Assembly: GCF_045038405.1 (NCBI RefSeq)
Contig: NZ_CP173660.1
Span: 1,116,001-1,180,000 of the forward strand
Direction: 5' to 3'
Origin: Sellimonas caecigallum
GTDB lineage: Bacteria > Bacillota > Clostridia > Lachnospirales > Lachnospiraceae
Length of the DNA stretch: 64,000 nt
The translations under genes were made by a program, and so were the position numbers. The notes under the pieces are model-generated. The model saw only the letters and a list, made by a program, of their open reading frames with translations, was not told where the DNA came from and ran no database searches. Shown here piece after piece: positions 35,428 to 43,821 of this stretch (within the stretch, counting starts at the first letter, position 1; every line of letters begins with the position of its first letter).

Positions 35428-36525
35428 ATGATTCAGAAAATAACCAATTTTTTAAAAAAAGATATTGTTTTGTCTATCTCCATGTGCCTTGCCATTTTCT
35501 CTTGCTTTGTTTCGCCTCCGGGGCCTGACTACCTGAAATATATCGATTTCCATACCCTCATCCTGCTCTTTTGTCTGATGCTGGTTATCGAAGGGCTGAA
35601 CGAAGAATCCTTTTTTCAATATACCGGGAACCGGATTCTTTCCGTTGTAAGCACCACAAAAGGGCTTGTCTTTTCCCTTGTGTTTTTTTGTTTTATCAGC
35701 AGTATGATTATCACAAATGACGTGGCGTTGATTACCTTTGTGCCATTTGGCCTCATGCTTCTTGGAGCTTCCGGGATGCAGGCCTCCGTCTGCCTTACCG
35801 TAACTTTGATGACTGTTGCTGCAAACCTTGGCAGCATGTTTACCCCCATCGGGAATCCTCAAAATCTCTATCTGTTCTCCCTGTCAGGGATGGATTTAAA
35901 GAGCTTTTTTTCCTTGATGCTGCCATATACGTTGGCTGCTGCCGGACTTCTTATTTTGTTTGTCTTTCTCGGCTTCCGTCAGACGAAGACAAAACTGAAA
36001 TTAAAAACAACAGGAACGATCGATTTTCATAAAATCCCCTTGTACCTTTTCCTGTTTGCACTTTGCATCCTTACCGTAGCGAAACTGATGCCTCATATAA
36101 TTCTGCTTGCCGTCACATGCTGCTGCATTTTTTATAAGAAACGGAATCTGTTTCGGAGAATTGACTATACGCTGCTTCTTACCTTCATTTTCTTCTTTAT
36201 TTTTGTTGGAAATTTGAAGCACCTGGAATGGCTGCATCAGGCACTTTTAAATATTCTGGCTGGTCATGAAAGGATGTTCTCCATCGCTGCCAGCCAGGTC
36301 ATCAGCAATGTTCCTGCCGCCATGCTCCTATCCGGATATACGGATCAGATCCAGGAACTGATCATCGGTACAAATATCGGCGGTCTTGGAACGCTTATCG
36401 CATCGATGGCAAGTCTGATATCATACCGCCAGATAGCTGCACGCTATCCGAAGCAGAAGAAGCAATATCTTCTCACATTTACGATTGTCAATGTTATATT
36501 TCTCGGAGTTTTGCTTCTGATCTAA
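35428..36525 (+). CDS. ArsB/NhaD/SLC13-type anion or ion permease
   Basis: A 365-aa polytopic membrane protein with about ten hydrophobic segments. The internal motifs MIITNDVALITFVPF, SMFTPIGNPQNLYLF and SNVPAAMLLSGY belong to the ion transporter superfamily (ArsB, CitMHS, SLC13), where the two half-sites bind substrate and cation. The substrate cannot be deduced. It is shorter than most family members (about 420-450 aa). AAGGAG precedes ATG 35428. Its stop is only 4 nt from the convergent exported-protein gene. Confidence 0.8.
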   Translation: MIQKITNFLKKDIVLSISMCLAIFSCFVSPPGPDYLKYIDFHTLILLFCLMLVIEGLNEESFFQYTGNRILSVVSTTKGLVFSLVFFCFISSMIITNDVALITFVPFGLMLLGASGMQASVCLTVTLMTVAANLGSMFTPIGNPQNLYLFSLSGMDLKSFFSLMLPYTLAAAGLLILFVFLGFRQTKTKLKLKTTGTIDFHKIPLYLFLFALCILTVAKLMPHIILLAVTCCCIFYKKRNLFRRIDYTLLLTFIFFFIFVGNLKHLEWLHQALLNILAGHERMFSIAASQVISNVPAAMLLSGYTDQIQELIIGTNIGGLGTLIASMASLISYRQIAARYPKQKKQYLLTFTIVNVIFLGVLLLI

Positions 36526-36529
36526 AATT

Positions 36530-39034
36530 CTACTTTGTATATCCGATATAGGTATTTCCTGCCGGTTTTGTCATCTCATCCATCCTTTCCAGAGTAACGG
36601 TCTTCTCAGATTGAGATGCCACATCAAAGTAGGTCACGGTCGTCTTGTCATAGCCTGTCAGCAGAACTGCATTTCCATTCCCGGTCAGAGCGGCCACCGG
36701 AATCCCTTGTCCGACAAGATACGTTATCTGTTCTGCTGTGCAGTCGGAAAGTTCCAGCGCTTCGCCTGCTACTGTACTGTTGATATGGTCAATGACAGAC
36801 TCTCCGTCTTTTATATCCTGAAATTCCACATTTAATTTCTGAAGTTGCATGATGATCCTCATGCATGTCTCCAGAGCATTCTCCCCTTCTTTTACGGCTG
36901 TGTCCCCCAGTTCTGAGATCTGATAGGAAACCGGCTTATTGCCGCGTTCATATACGTAGGCCAGTCTGGATGTAACGGCCACTCCGTCCATATCATCCGC
37001 CTTTTTTACCGCATATCCCGCATTCTGGTAGATCCCTTGAAGCTTTCCAAATGCGTAGACATAGTACGTCCCCTTCTTTTCCGCGGAGTCAAATGACAAG
37101 GTCATTTGTCCCTCCGTCATAGAAAACTTCGGCTGCAGAATCTTCGGCGATGTGTCCTCAATCCCATCCTCATAGGCAAGTCTTATCTGCGTCCCTCTGG
37201 TTTCGCTTGTATAAGAATCCAGATAAATATTGCTCTCTTCTCTTTCTTCGTTGTTCGTAATATAGTCCGCGGCCACATAGTTGTATGTGTTTCCACTCTT
37301 TACGGCCCGCTTCAGAGTCGCCATATCGTCTTCAAAGACAACTTCCAGTACAAAGACATTGTTCTCCTGGTATGTTTTGACCGTCTCATTTCTCTGATTT
37401 CGGATTTCCAGTTTATACATCGGGACAACGGTCTCGCCCGAGGCCGTCACTCCCAGATCTCCCTGCTTTGCTGTTCCATAGACAAAGTCATTCCGGATAA
37501 ATCCAAGCGGCCTTATACTCTCGTTTTCTCCTGCCGTGACTTTATAGCCTTTTCCTGTAGCAAGATTGAGCACTTCGATCTCTGTGGCACTGTTGATCTC
37601 TCCTTTTTTCTGATATGCCAGCAAATGTCCGTCCTGTGAACTTACATACTGTCCCTGGTCGAGACTCTTCACAAGAGTTTTTCGCGTATCATGGATCAGA
37701 TCCAGCTCATAGAGCGTTCCGTCCTGCATAACATAAAGTTTTCCGCTTGTATTGCTGTAATATACAAGTTTGCCCGGATCACTCCCCAGCACTTCATGAG
37801 ATTTCGTGCTCGGTATAAACACAATCTCCTCCACTGAGTTTTTGTTGATATCATAATAGTAAACCGCGACCCCAACCTTTCCTTCCTGAGGTCCTCTGTT
37901 CACGTATCCGGTCACAGTAAAGGTGGTGCTTCCATCCTGATCCATAGACACAAGCTGGATACTGTGATGATCCAGGCTGTTTCTCACATCCTGATTTTCC
38001 GCGTTGGCATAGCTGAATACACAAGAAAGATGATCTTCCTCTTTGTTATAGTTCCAGAGCTCCCGCTCCTGTACAAAGGAGACGACTGTTCCCTCTTTGT
38101 TAACCAGATAGTCCACATCCGGATCCGTTACCCCAAGCAAGATTCCGTCTTCTGTGAGATTTTGCTTGTTGCCGTCAAAAAGCTGGTTCATTGTTCTTTC
38201 GTAATCCAGCAGATACATCTGTCGGTTTTCTGAGTAACGAACCCGGAAAAATTCCTTTATATTGTACCTGTCTGTCTCATTGATTTCCCCTTTACAGTTA
38301 ACCTGATAGCTCAGAAGAATGGACATGTACTGAGAATTGGCCTCCATGACCTCCCACTGTACATCCCCTACGATTTCCGGCGAAAGCCCGCTCCATGTGA
38401 TGTGATCAAAATCAGAGTGGATGTTTACCGTCTGGAAGGTGGAGTTGTCGCCTTCGCTGCTCGGTTCCAGGTCAGCTTTGAGCTCCTGTGCCGCTTCGGC
38501 GTCCATCTCTTTTTCGTGGAAATTTTTCACATAGCCCATACATTTGTCCATGTTCCAGTCCGAAGAGTCGTCAATTCTCGTATAGTAGTAAGCTCGCTCT
38601 TCTCCTTCGAAATGCAGTGTTACCCTCAGAAATCTTTCCCCATCTGCCAATACTTTCTGCGGAACCGTGATCTCGACCGTGTCTTCCAGTGACTTGATCT
38701 TTCCAGAGTACAGATTCTTGCGCCCGTCTATGGAAAAGATCTCGTATTCTGCAGACTGGGGTTTCTTGTCTGTATCCTGGATCCGCATCTTTACAGTTCC
38801 ATTTTCCACCGGTGTTACTGCGCCTCTCATAGTGGCAAGATCCATATCACTTACATACCCGTTCTGCCCATTGATCTCATAGTCCCCATAGACAAAGGAA
38901 ACCCTCGGAAGTGTCGCACTGCCGATATCTGATGTCAGATCTTCATTATCTTTATTTGTGATATAGCTGAACACGAGGATTGCCAGGATGAACACACCCG
39001 CAAGCACTCCTGCATGTATGACTTTTGTTTTCAT
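36530..39034 (-). CDS. Large exported membrane-anchored protein with degenerate C39-like end
   Basis: An 834-aa protein with an N-terminal signal-anchor (about 7-24) and a long extracytoplasmic region rich in beta-strand patterns, including a repetitive propeller-like middle (about 300-560). The last 115 residues resemble a papain-like C39 fold, with a QGIPVAAL turn and a following LLTGYDKTTVTYFDV stretch. The usual catalytic His before this (as in GH-x-V) is replaced in GNGNAVL, so this end is probably not a peptidase. It lies 20 nt after the methyltransferase gene. I know no function for it; its size suggests a cell-surface structural or binding role. Confidence 0.75.
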   Translation of the reverse strand: MKTKVIHAGVLAGVFILAILVFSYITNKDNEDLTSDIGSATLPRVSFVYGDYEINGQNGYVSDMDLATMRGAVTPVENGTVKMRIQDTDKKPQSAEYEIFSIDGRKNLYSGKIKSLEDTVEITVPQKVLADGERFLRVTLHFEGEERAYYYTRIDDSSDWNMDKCMGYVKNFHEKEMDAEAAQELKADLEPSSEGDNSTFQTVNIHSDFDHITWSGLSPEIVGDVQWEVMEANSQYMSILLSYQVNCKGEINETDRYNIKEFFRVRYSENRQMYLLDYERTMNQLFDGNKQNLTEDGILLGVTDPDVDYLVNKEGTVVSFVQERELWNYNKEEDHLSCVFSYANAENQDVRNSLDHHSIQLVSMDQDGSTTFTVTGYVNRGPQEGKVGVAVYYYDINKNSVEEIVFIPSTKSHEVLGSDPGKLVYYSNTSGKLYVMQDGTLYELDLIHDTRKTLVKSLDQGQYVSSQDGHLLAYQKKGEINSATEIEVLNLATGKGYKVTAGENESIRPLGFIRNDFVYGTAKQGDLGVTASGETVVPMYKLEIRNQRNETVKTYQENNVFVLEVVFEDDMATLKRAVKSGNTYNYVAADYITNNEEREESNIYLDSYTSETRGTQIRLAYEDGIEDTSPKILQPKFSMTEGQMTLSFDSAEKKGTYYVYAFGKLQGIYQNAGYAVKKADDMDGVAVTSRLAYVYERGNKPVSYQISELGDTAVKEGENALETCMRIIMQLQKLNVEFQDIKDGESVIDHINSTVAGEALELSDCTAEQITYLVGQGIPVAALTGNGNAVLLTGYDKTTVTYFDVASQSEKTVTLERMDEMTKPAGNTYIGYTK

Positions 39035-39054
39035 TCATTACTCCCCTTTTCTTC

Positions 39055-40191
39055 TTAAAGAAGTCTGCCAATGGCAGGCTTAACATGTAAAAACTCTTCA
39101 CACGCTTTTATTTTATCCTGATTCTGCGCCTTTCTTCCTGTTTTTACCGCACGTATCAAAATATTTTTCGGAGTATGCTCCATGTCGATAAATTCCAGTA
39201 TCTGCGCATCATACCCCGCTTTTTTCAGGTATTCCGCACGAAGCGCGTCCGTCACAAGCGCTGCCATTCGTTCCTTTATCAGACCGTATGACAAGATCGG
39301 CTCTAATATATCATTGTGTATCTGCCTGTTCAGCTCGTGCTGGCAGCACGGGACTGACAAGATGACCTTTGCGTTCCACCGCACAGCTTTCTCGAGTGCA
39401 TAGTCAGTAGCTGTATCACATGCGTGAAGTGTGACAACCATATCGACCTCTGTCATGCCGTCGTACTGTGCAATATCTCCTGTAAGAAAGCGCAGTTTCT
39501 CATACCTGTACTTTTGTGCAAGTTCGTTGCAGTGGCGGATCACATCTTCCTTCAGATCCAGTCCCACGATCCGAATATCATACTTTTTCATCTCGTGGAG
39601 ATAATGATAGAGAGCAAATGTCAGATAAGACTTCCCACACCCAAAATCAAGGATTGTGATCTCTCCGTCTTTCTGAAGCTTCGGCAGAATATCTTCGATG
39701 AATTCCAGATAACGGTTGATCTGCCGGAACTTGTCAAATCTGGAGCGGACGATCTTCCCCTCCTGTGTCATAACCCCAAGATCTCTGAGAAATGGAATAT
39801 CCATTCCCTCCTTGAGAATGTACTGCTTTTCCCTGTTGTGCGACAGATCCGCCTTCACACTCTCCGGTCTTTTTACCTGTTTTTTCCGTATAGTCACTTT
39901 TCCTTTTTTGCTCACAAGGATCGTGACAGACTGCTGCTCCATATCGATCTGCATCTGGCGAAAGAACTCCATCCATTCCATGGTCCGCTCTATGGCTTCC
40001 TCGGCCTCCAGGTTTTCGTGAAAGACCTGCTTTCCTCTGTGTTCCTCAAACTGGAAGCAGAGAACATCCTGTCTGAGTACAGGTCTGATCTTTACTTTTT
40101 TCGTCTCGCCGGCTGTCCTCGGATTGCTTAAGACCGCCGCCAAAAGCTTTATGCAAAACACCTCTTTAAGACACTCTCTTAATTCTGTCAT
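39055..40191 (-). CDS. Class I SAM-dependent methyltransferase
   Basis: A 378-aa enzyme. The SAM-binding motif I is ILDFGCGKSYLTFALYHYL (about 185-203), followed by GLDLKEDVI and a VTLHACDTATDYAL post-motif. The long N-terminal region (about 1-150) and HACDTA motif resemble PF13679-type (RRNAD1-like) methyltransferases, so an RNA substrate is possible. ATG 40191 follows AAAGGA at good spacing; the 11 codons upstream lack a site. It is in an operon with the 834-aa exported protein. Confidence 0.8.
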   Translation of the reverse strand: MTELRECLKEVFCIKLLAAVLSNPRTAGETKKVKIRPVLRQDVLCFQFEEHRGKQVFHENLEAEEAIERTMEWMEFFRQMQIDMEQQSVTILVSKKGKVTIRKKQVKRPESVKADLSHNREKQYILKEGMDIPFLRDLGVMTQEGKIVRSRFDKFRQINRYLEFIEDILPKLQKDGEITILDFGCGKSYLTFALYHYLHEMKKYDIRIVGLDLKEDVIRHCNELAQKYRYEKLRFLTGDIAQYDGMTEVDMVVTLHACDTATDYALEKAVRWNAKVILSVPCCQHELNRQIHNDILEPILSYGLIKERMAALVTDALRAEYLKKAGYDAQILEFIDMEHTPKNILIRAVKTGRKAQNQDKIKACEEFLHVKPAIGRLL

Positions 40192-40256
40192 TTTTCGGCA
40201 TTCCTTTCTCTTTCTATGATACATTATTGTAATGCGTATTTATGCAAAACGCAAGG

Positions 40257-40290
40257 AAGGATATGATAAAATCTTTCTTATCATATCCTT
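40257..40290 (-). terminator. Hairpin after the histidine kinase gene
   Basis: A perfect 13-bp stem, AAGGATATGATAA (40257-40269) and TTATCATATCCTT (40278-40290), lies just after the kinase stop. On the minus strand the following tract is only T-rich (CCTTGCGTTTTG), so it may be a weak terminator. Confidence 0.6.
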
Positions 40291-40299
40291 TCCCCTGCA

Positions 40300-42942
40300 T
40301 TATATTTCTTTTTCCTTTTCTTTCATTGCCGTCTTCTTGGTCTCCGTTTTCCGCACTCGCGGGAATGAAATAATTACCTTAAAAAGGTCCCCGTCCAGAT
40401 AGAGATCGAAGGTGCCTCCCTGGAGCGTCGTGAGATTTTTTGCAATGGACAAACCAAGTCCGCTTCCTTCCGTGCTTCTTGAGACATCGCCGCGGATAAA
40501 CCGTTCTGTCAGCTCATCTGCTGAGAAATTGAGCTGCTGGTCTGACACATTTTTCAGAACAAATTTAACCGTTCCCGGCTGTATGATCAGGTCTGCATAA
40601 ACCCGCGTCCCTTCCATGGCGTATTTGGCCGCATTGTTGAACACATTGGCAAAAACTCTCCACATTCTTCTTCCGTCTACACGGATCAGTGCCGGTTCGT
40701 CCGGCATATTAAAGACGACTTTCAGATCTCTTGCCTCAAATTTTTCTTCATATTCTGCCTCTACCTGGTAAATCATCTCTACCATATTGAGTGTCATGAG
40801 CTCCAGCTTGATATTGCCGCTGCTGACTTTTGAAGCTTCTACGACATCTTCTGTCAGAGTTTTTAAGCGCTCCGCTTTTGTCTCCAAAATATCCAGATAG
40901 TTCCGGATCTTCGGATCCTGGAAGTTCTCCCTCTTAAGGATCGCCACATAGTTGATAATGGATGTGAGCGGCGTCTTGATATCGTGGGAGACATTTGTGA
41001 TCAGGTCTGTCTTTAAGCGCTCATCCTGCACACTTTTTTCCAACGCCTTGTTGAGCCCTTCCCCGAGTTTATTGACGGTCTGAGCGATCTCCAGTGATTC
41101 TCCTTTGAGGCCGTCCAGCGGGATCTTGTAATTTACATTTCCCTTGGCAATCTCTGTAATACCTTTCTTGATCTTCTGTCTCGCCGACACATACCGGATA
41201 AGGCCGATCGCCACCCCAATATTGACGGCGATCCCAATAAGAAGAAGCGGCGTATTTCCCCAGGTAATCAATTCCACGATAAGGAATAAAACATAAAGTA
41301 TCATTGTCTGGAACATGCTGCTGCGATTTGTCCATCCTAGCTTAACTGTATCGCACACACCTTTTAAAATACTGTTCTTCCAGAGAGTTTTTGCCTTGAT
41401 CCGTCTCACAAGGCTCAGATAAGCCCAGAAAAAGAATACGCAGCTGATCAGGGCGATGATCCCGACCATCAGGACTGCATACACAGAGACGATACTCTCC
41501 TTACTCCAGTTCGATTCTTCATAATAGTATTCATACGCTGACACATAATTGGAAATCCAGTTGGTACAGATGTATATAGCCAGCGTCCAGAGACCTCCTA
41601 CCGTAATCGCAGCGATCTCTGTTTTCCACTTGTCGAATCCGGCCAGGACAACCGTATCTCCTTCTGATTTCCAGCTTCTTCCGGAGATGATCGTAAGCCA
41701 GATGAGAATCATGAAAAACGATATCAGACCGCCCCACGCCACATCTACCGCAGTATCCACATACGGTATGATCTTCTCATAGATATTCTGCCGGTTTTCA
41801 AACTCATCCGGGACCGGATACGTGGTATCCACAGCTGCCATAAATACATAGTTGGTATCGTTTGTGATATTGGCCTGTACCTCCACGACATTGCTCTTCC
41901 ACTCCTGAGCCCGCTCTGCAGGATTTTCGAAAGTCGACTCAAATCCGGCAAGCTTCGGCGTGACAATCACGTATGCACCCAGTTTCTTGACTGCATCTTT
42001 ATATTCGTCAACACTTTTGATATCTTGATATTCCTGTCTGTTGGAATAGATCTGCTGCGTGTCGTAATTTGCATAAATATACGTATAATTTGTATTTCCT
42101 TCTTCCCAGCCGCGCGGAGCTTCCCGGTAAGATGCCAAATCCGTCCCGATCGTCTGCAATGTGGCTGTCAGTGCATGGTAAGCATCTGCCAGTCTTCCGT
42201 TCCACCGGCTGTCTGTATTGGCCAGTTCCACAAGATTTTGCGCACCATCCAGCGAATATGGCTCTTTTATAACCTCATACCCAAGGCCGAGATTCCAGCA
42301 GTCTGTATATAGGATCTCTCCGTTTTGGTCAAGGACTTGCCCAAATCCGATGGAATTTGTATTTTCATTGGTCAGGGCATTTAGTTTCTCCTCATTGGAT
42401 ACATACTCCCCGTTTGAGGAAAATGTGAGTTCTCCGGAAAGCATTCGATTACGGAAATCATCGCCATAATAATAATGATAATTGCCGTCGTTCTGAAGAC
42501 AGACGACAACAGTCGTCCCATAATCGTTCAGGAACTGATCTTCCTTCTCCTCCTGCTCCATTGCATTCGTGTAGGACTTGCTCCATCGCTCCAGATCTCT
42601 CAGCTTGTATGCGATCCCTGTCTTGTTTGTCCCGTCCTGTTTTACACTGCCGGATGCGTAACGAGCCACATCGATGAGCTTATCGGGATTGTACTTCCCG
42701 TCCGTCTCAAACCGCCCTTTGACAGAGAGCTGATTGAGCACATGCCGGGACATCTCCTCCATCTGTTCTTCGAACCCTGCTGTCTGCTCATATTGACTCG
42801 GCGCCTTCTCAAAGGGAAGCATGTAGCGCATACCTGCCGTCATCCCGATCCACGCAAAGCTGACCGCACTTAAGATTGCGCAGATATGGGCCAAAATCAG
42901 CAAAAAGCCTTTACATGTAGGCGAACAGTACCATTTTCTCAT
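40300..42942 (-). CDS. Large sensor histidine kinase
   Basis: An 880-aa kinase. It has a first transmembrane segment (about 15-37), a large external region of about 360 residues, then a cluster of about five more segments (about 400-580), a HAMP-like linker and a kinase core. The H-box is NVSHDIKTPLTSI, the N-box FANVFNNAAKYA and the G2 loop GSGLGLSIAKNLTTLQGG. Because both a large external domain and several membrane segments are present, it may sense a cell-envelope signal. ATG 42942 (AGGAAGGA 7 nt upstream) is chosen over TTG 42948. It starts 13 nt after its response regulator. Confidence 0.9.
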   Translation of the reverse strand: MRKWYCSPTCKGFLLILAHICAILSAVSFAWIGMTAGMRYMLPFEKAPSQYEQTAGFEEQMEEMSRHVLNQLSVKGRFETDGKYNPDKLIDVARYASGSVKQDGTNKTGIAYKLRDLERWSKSYTNAMEQEEKEDQFLNDYGTTVVVCLQNDGNYHYYYGDDFRNRMLSGELTFSSNGEYVSNEEKLNALTNENTNSIGFGQVLDQNGEILYTDCWNLGLGYEVIKEPYSLDGAQNLVELANTDSRWNGRLADAYHALTATLQTIGTDLASYREAPRGWEEGNTNYTYIYANYDTQQIYSNRQEYQDIKSVDEYKDAVKKLGAYVIVTPKLAGFESTFENPAERAQEWKSNVVEVQANITNDTNYVFMAAVDTTYPVPDEFENRQNIYEKIIPYVDTAVDVAWGGLISFFMILIWLTIISGRSWKSEGDTVVLAGFDKWKTEIAAITVGGLWTLAIYICTNWISNYVSAYEYYYEESNWSKESIVSVYAVLMVGIIALISCVFFFWAYLSLVRRIKAKTLWKNSILKGVCDTVKLGWTNRSSMFQTMILYVLFLIVELITWGNTPLLLIGIAVNIGVAIGLIRYVSARQKIKKGITEIAKGNVNYKIPLDGLKGESLEIAQTVNKLGEGLNKALEKSVQDERLKTDLITNVSHDIKTPLTSIINYVAILKRENFQDPKIRNYLDILETKAERLKTLTEDVVEASKVSSGNIKLELMTLNMVEMIYQVEAEYEEKFEARDLKVVFNMPDEPALIRVDGRRMWRVFANVFNNAAKYAMEGTRVYADLIIQPGTVKFVLKNVSDQQLNFSADELTERFIRGDVSRSTEGSGLGLSIAKNLTTLQGGTFDLYLDGDLFKVIISFPRVRKTETKKTAMKEKEKEI

Positions 42943-42955
42943 ACACAAATCCTTC

Positions 42956-43654
42956 CTAAAGTTTTTCTATTTTGTAGCCGACGCCCCAGACTACTTTTAA
43001 ATACCGCGGATCTTTTGGGTTGATCTCGATTTTCTCCCTGATATGGCGGATATGTACTGCCACCGTATTGTCTGCTCCAATTGCCTCTTCATTCCAGATA
43101 TTCTCGTAAATCTGATCTATAGAAAAGACTTTCCCCTGATTTTTCACGAGTAACAGAAGAATATCATATTCTGTCGGCGTGAGTTTTACAATCTCGCCGT
43201 CCACGGTCACTTCTTTTAAGTCATCATTGATGGACAGCCCGCCCACAGAATAGACTGCCTCCTGGCTGTCGGCGCTTACTGTACTTCCAAGCTTTGTGTA
43301 CCTTCTGATCTGCGACTTCGCGCGAGCCACCAGCTCCAGCGGATTGAACGGTTTCGTCACATAATCGTCCGCCCCGATATTAAGTCCCAGTATCTTATCC
43401 GCATCCTCGGACTTGGCGGACAAAATAATGATAGGAAGACTCATCTTCTCACGAATCTTCAATGTCGCGCGAATCCCGTCAAGCCTCGGCATCATCACAT
43501 CGATAATAAGAAGATCCACCTTCTCCTCTTCCAGAATTTTCAGCGCCTGCTCTCCGTCATAAGCTTTTAAAATTTCATATCCTTCCTGCACAAGGTAGAT
43601 TTCAATCGCGTCCACAATCTCCTTGTCATCGTCACAAACTAAAATTCTATACAT
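42956..43654 (-). CDS. OmpR-family response regulator
   Basis: A 232-aa regulator: VCDDDKEIV near the start, phospho-Asp in LLIIDVMMPRLDG, Lys in YVTKPFNPLE, and a winged-helix end (LTPTEYDILLLL, VAVHIRHIREK). It should receive phosphate from the 880-aa kinase. ATG 43654 has GAGGTG 6 nt upstream; GTG 43663 is less likely. A repeated TTCTTAA in the divergent upstream region is a candidate binding site. The divergent ABC exporter is the likely target, by position. Confidence 0.93.
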   Translation of the reverse strand: MYRILVCDDDKEIVDAIEIYLVQEGYEILKAYDGEQALKILEEEKVDLLIIDVMMPRLDGIRATLKIREKMSLPIIILSAKSEDADKILGLNIGADDYVTKPFNPLELVARAKSQIRRYTKLGSTVSADSQEAVYSVGGLSINDDLKEVTVDGEIVKLTPTEYDILLLLVKNQGKVFSIDQIYENIWNEEAIGADNTVAVHIRHIREKIEINPKDPRYLKVVWGVGYKIEKL

Positions 43655-43673
43655 GTTCTTCACCTCTCCATAT

Positions 43674-43702
43674 AGTATACAAGATTAACATATATTTTTT
43701 AA
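43674..43702 (-). promoter_or_regulatory. Promoter of the response regulator-kinase operon
   Basis: On the minus strand, TTAAAA (43702-43697), 17-nt spacer, TATACT (43679-43674). Confidence 0.5.
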
Positions 43703-43718
43703 GAGTCTAAAAAGAAAA

Positions 43719-43735
43719 TTCTTAATTGTTCTTAA
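43719..43735. promoter_or_regulatory. Direct repeat TTCTTAA, candidate response regulator operator
   Basis: TTCTTAA occurs at 43719-43725 and 43729-43735, exactly 10 bp apart, between two divergent promoters. OmpR-family regulators bind such tandem sites on one helix face. Confidence 0.5.
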
Positions 43736-43754
43736 AGATATCCATCCCGTTTCA

Positions 43755-43783
43755 TTGCGGCTTTTGCGGAATTATGTTACAGT
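43755..43783 (+). promoter_or_regulatory. Candidate promoter of the ABC exporter
   Basis: TTGCGG (43755-43760), 17-nt spacer, TACAGT (43778-43783). The TTCTTAA repeats end 20 bp upstream of the -35, a position suited to activation. Confidence 0.45.
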
Positions 43784-43821
43784 ATTTCAGGGAAACTATT
43801 TTTACACCAAAGGAGGACTTT

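Noticed and set aside
40201..40290. A promoter for the methyltransferase gene
   Set aside because: TTTTGC/TAATGT and similar pairs are too weak to call with confidence.
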